DNA of 9,583 nt, taken from positions 1 through 9,583 of the forward strand of contig JAJYVM010000121.1 in the NCBI GenBank assembly GCA_021792015.1. The letters are read 5' to 3'. Position 1 is the first letter of the stretch; every line of letters starts with the position of its first letter. The position numbers were made by a program, and so were the translations under genes. This DNA comes from Bacillota bacterium. Lineage in GTDB: Bacteria > Bacillota > Sulfobacillia > RBS10-35 > JAJYVM01. Below are positions 5,516-9,583 of this stretch, one piece after another. Under the pieces are notes generated by a model that saw only the letters and a list, made by a program, of their open reading frames with translations, searched no databases and was not told the origin of the DNA.

Positions 5516-5899
5516 GCACGATCCCCCCTCCCCCGCGGCTAGGCGCGGGGTCCAGATCGGGGGTAGTATGCCTCGCGGCGGCAGCGCGCTACGCCCTCGC
5601 GTGCCACGCGCTGGCACGCTGCGCATCCCTTGTCCGGGGGCCGGTTGCGCTTTCGCCCGCGGCGGCCGCGACAAGGGGGCCGCGCTGCCCCTGGCGCGCG
5701 CTCGGGGCGGGTTGCGCCCTCGCCCGGGGTCCGCGGCGTGCCCTGTCGAGCGTGTCTTTCCCGGAGTGGCGGCGGGCCCTGTGCCTGGTCCGACTTGGCC
5801 GTCGCTCGCGGCAGCCGGACCGCGCGCTGGCGTGCGGCGCCCGCCGCAAGGGCACTTTTGCGCGGGGCCGATCGAGCGGTCGCCCGCGGCGGCCGCTCC
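5516..5899. other. Gene-free, very GC-rich region with imperfect repeats
   Basis: No coding frame here resembles a protein I know. The stretch must hold the promoter of the GH18 gene; a CATACT at about 5565-5570 on the minus strand is the only faint -10 likeness. Imperfect repeats occur: GGTTGCGCTTTCGCCCGCGG (5643-5662) against GGTTGCGCCCTCGCCCGGGG (5710-5729), and TCGCCCGCGGCGGCCGC exactly at 5653-5669 and 5880-5896. A part near 5786-5820 resembles the 5630-5668 area loosely. Some likeness is expected by chance at this GC content. Confidence 0.5.
5874..5898 (-). terminator. Hairpin just downstream of ftsK
   Basis: GAGCGGTCGCC (5874-5884) pairs with GGCGGCCGCTC (5888-5898) in an 11-bp stem with one T-G pair and the loop CGC. 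It lies 1 bp beyond the ftsK stop codon on the minus strand. No U-run follows, so a terminator role is inferred from position only. Confidence 0.4.
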
Positions 5900-8245
5900 C
5901 TACGCCTTGGCGCGCGGCTCCGGCAGGGCGCCGCTCTCGTCCCCGAACATGCGGCGGTAGCCCTCCAGGCTGATGAGGACCTCGCGCGACTTGCTGCCCT
6001 GGTGGGGCCCGACCAGGCCCCGCTCCTCCATCATGTCGATCAGGCGGCCAGCGCGGGTGAAGCCAACCCGGAGGCGCCGCTGCAGCATCGAGACCGATGC
6101 CTGGCCCGTCTCCGCCACGACGCGCACGGCATCGGCGAAGAGCGCGTCGCCGGCCTCGTCCCGGTCCTCGCCCCCCTCCTCGGCCTCGGCCGAGGCGATC
6201 TCGGCGTTGAACGCCGGCTTGCCCTGGCTGCGCAGGTAGGAGAGGATGGCCTCCAGCTCGTTGTCGGACAGGAAGGCGCCCTGCGCGCGGATCGGCTTGC
6301 TGCCGCCGACGGGGTGGAACAGCATGTCGCCGCGGCCGAGGAGCTTCTCCGCCCCGGCCACGTCGAGGATGGTGCGCGAGTCCACCTGCGAGGCGACGGC
6401 CAGGGCGATGCGCGTCTGGATGTTCGCCTTAATCACGCCCGTGATGACGTCGACGGACGGCCGCTGGGTCGCCACCACCAGGTGGATGCCGGCAGCCCGC
6501 GCCATCTGGCAGAGGCGCTGGATGGAGTTCTCCACGTCCGCCCGCGCCACCAGCATCAGGTCGGCCAGCTCGTCAATCACGACGACGATGAAGGGCAGCC
6601 GCTCGGCACCCGCATCCTGCGCCCACTGGTTGTACGCGCCGATGTGGCGGACGCCCGCCTCGGCGAAGCACGCGTACCGCCGCTCCATCTCCGCGATGAC
6701 CTTGCGCAGGGACGCCGCGGCCTTCTTCGCGTCCGTCACCACCGGCGCCAGCAGGTGCGGGATGCCGTTATAGACGGACATCTCCACCATCTTCGGGTCG
6801 ATCAGCAGCAGGCGCAGCTCGTCCGGGCGCGCCTTGAAGAGCAGGCTCGTCAGCATGGCGTTGAGGGTGATGCTCTTGCCGGAGCCCGTGGCGCCACCGA
6901 TCAGCACATGCACCATGCGATCCAGGCTGGAGACGACGGGCCGGCCGGCGATGTCCTCGCCCAGGGCCACGGTCAGGGGCGAGGCCGAGTGCTTCCACTC
7001 CCCCGTCTCCATCACGTCGCGCAGGAACACCGGCGTGACCTCGACGTTCGGCACCTCGATGCCGACGACCGACTTGCCGGGGATCGGCGCCACGATGCGC
7101 ACGTCCACGGCCGCAAGCGCCAGGGCGATGTCGTCGGCGAGCGAGGAGATGCGGTTGACGCGCACCCCCTCGCCCGGCTGGAGCTCGAAGCGCGTGACCG
7201 TCGGCCCCTGTGCGATCTCGACCACCTTGGCATGCACGCCGAAGGATGCCAGCGCGTCCTCCAGCGCCCGGCCGCGGGCCGCCGCGTCGCGCTGCCCGGC
7301 GCCCTTGCCGCGGGCCGAGCGCTTGCGCAGCAGGTCGAGCGACGGCAACTGGAACAGGCCCGCGTCGGCCAGGGTGAGCTGCGCGGGCCCGAGCGGCCCG
7401 TCGTCCACCTCGGGCGGCTTGGCCGACCGGCGCCGCTCGCTTCCTGCCGTCGCCGGCCGGCTGGGCGCCTCCGCCCGGGCGGGGGGCTCCGCCGGCAGCA
7501 CCGGCTCGACCAGATCCGTCTCGTGGGCGAAGCCGGTTCCGCTGAAGATCGGCACCGCCGGCGCGTGCGCGATGGCGACGGGCTCGACGGGCTCGACGGG
7601 CGTGAGCGGCAGGGGCTCCGCCACGGCCAGGGCCGTCTCGGCGGCCAGCGCCCGCCCACCGTGGCCGTTGCCCGCCAGCACCGGCACGGGCGCCGGCTCG
7701 CCGACCGGCACGTAGACGAAGTCGATCACGGCGCGCGCAAGCGCGCCGAGTCCGGCCAGAAGCAGGCCGATGGCCGCCGTGACGATGGGGACGATGGGCC
7801 GCTGCAGGATCAGGATGAGGGCGATGGCGGCGGCCACCGCCAGGACGATCTCCGCGCCTGTGGGCCCCAGCAGCCGGCCCAGCGGCCAGGCCAGGCTGGC
7901 CCCGACCAGGCCCCCGGCCTGTCCATGCCAGCCGGACACGAACGCCTGCCCCGCCGGCACCCGCAGGTGCAGCCAGCCGTCCGCGGCGCCCGTCAGCAGC
8001 AGCGCACCCGTGACGCGACCGGACATACCCTCGCGGGGAACCGGGAAGATCAGTACCAGCCCGTACAGGGCCGCGACCAGCGGCGGCACCACGCTCAGCC
8101 TGCCGCAGAGCCCCTGCAGGGCATCGCGCAGCAGCGTGGGCACGCTGCCGGCCACGGGCCCGTGCGCGCTCACAGCCAGGGTGCCGAGCGCGCCGGCGCA
8201 CAGCCAGATCAGGCCCGCCGCCTCACGGCGCAGTTCCGGCCTCAT
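5900..8245 (-). CDS. ftsK: DNA translocase FtsK/SpoIIIE
   Basis: The membrane-anchored hexameric ATPase pumps chromosomal DNA through the closing septum at division and, in spore formers, into the forespore. From the ATG at 8245 the protein has 781 residues. About residues 10-175 hold four or so membrane segments; about 185-285 is a Pro/Ala/Glu-rich linker; the alpha domain starts near 325 with the typical GPTVTRFELQPGEGV (347-361). The motor shows Walker A GGATGSGKS (450-458), LLIDPKMVEMSVYNGIPHLL, Walker B VVVIDEL (554-560), ATQRPSVDVITGVIKANIQTRIA and SRTILDVAGAEKLLGRGDML. The gamma winged helix (about 700-760: ASVSMLQRRLRVGFTRAGRLIDMMEERGLVG) should read polar DNA motifs. The frame opens 60 codons earlier at 8425, but that part is basic and overlaps uppP in another frame. 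ATG 8245 overlaps the uppP stop as ATGA and has no Shine-Dalgarno site, so translation is probably coupled to uppP. The length and order are normal for the family; spoIIIE is an equally good name. Confidence 0.95.
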   Translation of the reverse strand: MRPELRREAAGLIWLCAGALGTLAVSAHGPVAGSVPTLLRDALQGLCGRLSVVPPLVAALYGLVLIFPVPREGMSGRVTGALLLTGAADGWLHLRVPAGQAFVSGWHGQAGGLVGASLAWPLGRLLGPTGAEIVLAVAAAIALILILQRPIVPIVTAAIGLLLAGLGALARAVIDFVYVPVGEPAPVPVLAGNGHGGRALAAETALAVAEPLPLTPVEPVEPVAIAHAPAVPIFSGTGFAHETDLVEPVLPAEPPARAEAPSRPATAGSERRRSAKPPEVDDGPLGPAQLTLADAGLFQLPSLDLLRKRSARGKGAGQRDAAARGRALEDALASFGVHAKVVEIAQGPTVTRFELQPGEGVRVNRISSLADDIALALAAVDVRIVAPIPGKSVVGIEVPNVEVTPVFLRDVMETGEWKHSASPLTVALGEDIAGRPVVSSLDRMVHVLIGGATGSGKSITLNAMLTSLLFKARPDELRLLLIDPKMVEMSVYNGIPHLLAPVVTDAKKAAASLRKVIAEMERRYACFAEAGVRHIGAYNQWAQDAGAERLPFIVVVIDELADLMLVARADVENSIQRLCQMARAAGIHLVVATQRPSVDVITGVIKANIQTRIALAVASQVDSRTILDVAGAEKLLGRGDMLFHPVGGSKPIRAQGAFLSDNELEAILSYLRSQGKPAFNAEIASAEAEEGGEDRDEAGDALFADAVRVVAETGQASVSMLQRRLRVGFTRAGRLIDMMEERGLVGPHQGSKSREVLISLEGYRRMFGDESGALPEPRAKA

Positions 8246-9255
8246 GGCAAGCCGAGGGCGGCGAGCGCGGCCGCGGCCAGCGTCCCCAACCCCAGCGCGG
8301 CGCAGTAGGCCCCGAAGCGGCTCAGCCGCTGCGGCACCCCTCCCCGCAGAAACAGGCGGATTGCGGCGGCGCCGGCGAGCGCGGCCACTCCTGCCCCGAG
8401 CCAAAGCGAGCCCTCCCCCCGCCAAGCGGGAAGCTCAAGCAGCGTGGCGCCACCGACGCTCGGCAGCGCCAGCAGAAAGGCGAACGCCGCCGCCTCCCCG
8501 GGCTCCAGCCCCACCGCCAGCCCCCCGACCAGCGCGGCGCCCGAGCGCGAAACGCCCGGCACCAGCGCGACGGCCTGAAAGAGACCGATCACCAGCGCGT
8601 CGCGGAGGCCCAGCGACGTGGCCGTGCCGCCCCCGGTGCGCGCGGAAACCGCCCTCTGCGGCGGAGCCGTTCGCCCCCCGCTTCCCCGAGCCCTTCGTGA
8701 CCAAGCCAAAAAAGGTGACAATTTCGATACTTTTGGTCCTCCGGGCCTTGCTGGGGCGCCACCCGGCGGCAGCGGGCGCGCCGAACGGCCGTCATGGTTG
8801 CCTCTTCCGGCGCCGGCATCGGCAGTGGCATCGGCGCCGCCATCGGCGGGGGCGCCTCCCGCTCGTCCGCCGTGCACGCCGGTCACGCCGCCCCCGCGCA
8901 GGCGCCCTGCCCACAAAAGGCCTGCGCCCGTCACCAGCCACCCGGCCCCGAGGGCGGCCGGCTGCTCGAATGCCCGCTCCAGCAGCGGCCGCAGCAGCAG
9001 GCCCGCGCCTGCGGCGGGCACCGACGCCACGACCGCCGGCAGCAGCAAGCCCCGCCACGTCCGCCGGATGCGCCCCGCCATCGTCACCGCCACCGCCACC
9101 AGGGTGCCGGCGTGGAGCGCGATCTCCAACGACAGGCCCGGGCGGCGCACGCCCAGCAGCCACTGGGCGAGGACCAGATGCCCGGAGCTGCTCACCGGCA
9201 GAAACTCGGTGGCCCCCTGGACCAGGCCCAGCAGAATCACCGTGAAGACGGGCAA
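8242..9255 (-). CDS. uppP: Undecaprenyl-diphosphatase (bacitracin resistance protein) with internal insertion
   Basis: UppP is an integral membrane phosphatase that turns undecaprenyl pyrophosphate into the phosphate carrier reused for peptidoglycan. The N-terminal half has GLVQGATEFLPVSSSGHLVL (10-29, with the QxxxE motif at 13-17 and PVSSSGH at 20-26). The C-terminal half has ALVIGLFQAVALVPGVSRSG (220-239, second active-site motif). Normal UppP proteins have about 250-280 residues; this one has 337. The excess lies between Gly123 and Thr211: 87 hydrophilic residues rich in Gly, Ala, Arg and Pro, with no membrane segment, in the loop where relatives have about 15. See the separate insertion entry. 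The start given is TTG 9255; it has no Shine-Dalgarno site, and a TATACT box abuts it, so the GTG at 9240 may be the true start. The stop overlaps the ftsK start (ATGA). Both catalytic motifs are intact, so the protein may still work if the insert is tolerated. Confidence 0.88.
   Translation of the reverse strand: MPVFTVILLGLVQGATEFLPVSSSGHLVLAQWLLGVRRPGLSLEIALHAGTLVAVAVTMAGRIRRTWRGLLLPAVVASVPAAGAGLLLRPLLERAFEQPAALGAGWLVTGAGLLWAGRLRGGGVTGVHGGRAGGAPADGGADATADAGAGRGNHDGRSARPLPPGGAPARPGGPKVSKLSPFLAWSRRARGSGGRTAPPQRAVSARTGGGTATSLGLRDALVIGLFQAVALVPGVSRSGAALVGGLAVGLEPGEAAAFAFLLALPSVGGATLLELPAWRGEGSLWLGAGVAALAGAAAIRLFLRGGVPQRLSRFGAYCAALGLGTLAAAALAALGLP
8626..8896. mobile_element. Candidate 261-bp in-frame insertion in uppP bounded by a 10-bp direct repeat
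   Basis: GCCGCCCCCG occurs at 8626-8635 and again at 8887-8896. The offset is 261 bp, exactly 87 codons, and on the minus strand both copies encode the same GGG tripeptide (residues 121-123 and 208-210). Deleting one copy and the DNA between joins LLWAGRLRGGG to TATSLGLRDALVIG and gives a 250-residue UppP of usual size. The pattern looks like a small element with a target duplication, but no clear terminal inverted repeats or transposase are seen, and a C-rich 10-mer may recur by chance. A tolerated lineage-specific loop is the alternative. Confidence 0.4.
8698..8738. repeat. AT-rich patch with nested inverted repeats within the uppP insertion
   Basis: By count only 16 of these 41 bases are G or C, against roughly three quarters in the surroundings. 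Two short inverted repeats overlap here: GACCAA (8699-8704) with TTGGTC (8733-8738), and CCAAAA (8706-8711) with TTTTGG (8731-8736). The sequence reads like intergenic or regulatory DNA rather than coding DNA of this genome. Confidence 0.5.
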
Positions 9256-9261
9256 AGTATA
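9256..9261 (-). promoter_or_regulatory. Possible -10 box of uppP-ftsK
   Basis: Minus-strand TATACT (9261 to 9256) matches TATAAT at five of six positions and directly abuts the TTG at 9255. No good -35 hexamer lies 16-18 nt upstream. If real, transcription would begin near 9249, inside the frame from TTG, which would make the GTG at 9240 the start of a nearly leaderless message. Confidence 0.35.
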
Positions 9262-9262
9262 T

Positions 9263-9284
9263 CACACGTGGCGAACATGTGCTC
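9263..9284. promoter_or_regulatory. Candidate operator upstream of uppP (imperfect palindrome / LexA-like site)
   Basis: CACACGT (9263-9269) and ACATGTG (9275-9281) form an imperfect 7-5-7 inverted repeat with one mismatch, just upstream of the TATACT box. Overlapping it, GAACATGTGCTC (9273-9284) differs at one base from the Bacillus-type LexA/DinR site GAAC-N4-GTTC. Either could place uppP-ftsK under a repressor; neither is strong on its own. Confidence 0.3.
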
Positions 9285-9583
9285 TCCGCGCAGGCGTTCG
9301 GCATCGCAGGGGACCGGCCGCGCGGGGCCGGGGGCGTCCGCCCGTCCGCCTTTCGGCCCACGCGTATGCCGGCACCGCGGGCGCTATCCAAAGCGGGCGT
9401 GTCGCTGGCCGGCGAGCCGCCCTGGCCGCCGGGCCCGCGGACGCGCTCCCGCGCCCTCTCTCGACCCGCGGCCCGTGGCAGAGAGCCGCCCCACCACGGC
9501 GATCGCACCCCCGCGCACCCCCGCGGCCGCCCCCGCGCCAGCTGCGACCGTCCCGCCCGTCCACGCCCCCACCCGAACGGGCA
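9285..9583. other. Upstream GC-rich region, no supported gene
   Basis: About 300 bp with open frames on the minus strand, all of Arg/Gly/Ala-rich content typical of chance frames in high-GC DNA. I see no family motif, tRNA or clear terminator. It is probably intergenic, or contains the edge of a gene outside the window. Confidence 0.4.

Noticed and set aside
4520..5542. An open + strand frame opposite the GH18 gene
   Set aside because: Antisense to a protein with signal peptide and GH18 motifs; Gly/Arg/Val-rich with no domain.
5630..8308. An open + strand frame of 892 codons opposite ftsK
   Set aside because: It is antisense to a protein with all FtsK motifs, is Arg/Ala/His-rich without any domain, and such frames are expected in DNA of this GC content.
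8246..8425. N-terminal extension of ftsK to the start at 8425
   Set aside because: The 60 added residues are Arg/Gly-rich, overlap uppP codons, and the ATGA overlap gives a better start with the usual membrane segment.
8794..9240. A + strand frame starting with a Gly-zipper-like MVASSGAGIGSGIGAAIGGG
   Set aside because: It is antisense to the uppP N-terminal half, and the later part is His/Arg/Gln-rich shadow sequence; no ribosome site was seen.
9262..9564. A minus-strand 100-codon frame upstream of uppP
   Set aside because: Arg/Gly-rich composition typical of random frames; no motif and no translation signal.

Overview
The window is very GC-rich DNA (roughly 70-75 % by eye) with dense genes, several probable TTG or GTG starts, and strong Shine-Dalgarno sites on some genes. 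The gene content fits a high-GC member of the Bacillota, perhaps near Symbiobacterium or Thermaerobacter: a Bacillus-type D-amino-acid transaminase, a lipoprotein GH18 hydrolase of the spore/cortex-lytic type and an FtsK/SpoIIIE translocase. That placement is inference from protein character; there is no rRNA here to prove it. Because GC is so high, almost every gene has long open shadow frames on other strands, which I have left out.

Left part (1-3421): the 3' end of a D-amino-acid transaminase (dat, + strand, cut by the window edge) converges on the 5-oxoprolinase locus. The minus strand carries a fused pxpB-pxpC gene (1739-3382 or 3421) and pxpA (392-1147). Together they should form the ATP-dependent enzyme that opens pyroglutamate to glutamate. 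A Uma2-family (PD-(D/E)XK-like) gene lies on the + strand exactly between pxpBC and pxpA. Its stop overlaps the pxpBC stop and its start lies 43 bp from the pxpA start, so it interrupts the expected operon.

Middle (3548-5515): a + strand gene encodes a 268-residue Gln/Ser/Gly-rich low-complexity protein. Short amphipathic motifs of the form hLQxh are spaced by disordered repeats, and a predicted helix closes the C terminus. I know no function for it. It is followed by two strong hairpins and then, on the minus strand, a GH18 lipoprotein. A gene-free, repeat-rich stretch of about 380 bp follows.

Right part (5900-9583): a minus-strand pair uppP-ftsK with an ATGA stop/start overlap. UppP recycles undecaprenyl pyrophosphate for wall synthesis and FtsK/SpoIIIE pumps chromosomal DNA through the septum. 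UppP carries an 87-residue hydrophilic insertion between its two conserved halves. It is bounded in the DNA by a 10-bp direct repeat, contains a patch of unusually AT-rich sequence, and its exact removal gives a normal-length 250-residue UppP. The last ~300 bp hold a possible promoter/operator region for uppP and no gene I can support.

The two observations most worth following are the motif-and-spacer protein at 3548-4354 and the in-frame element inside uppP.
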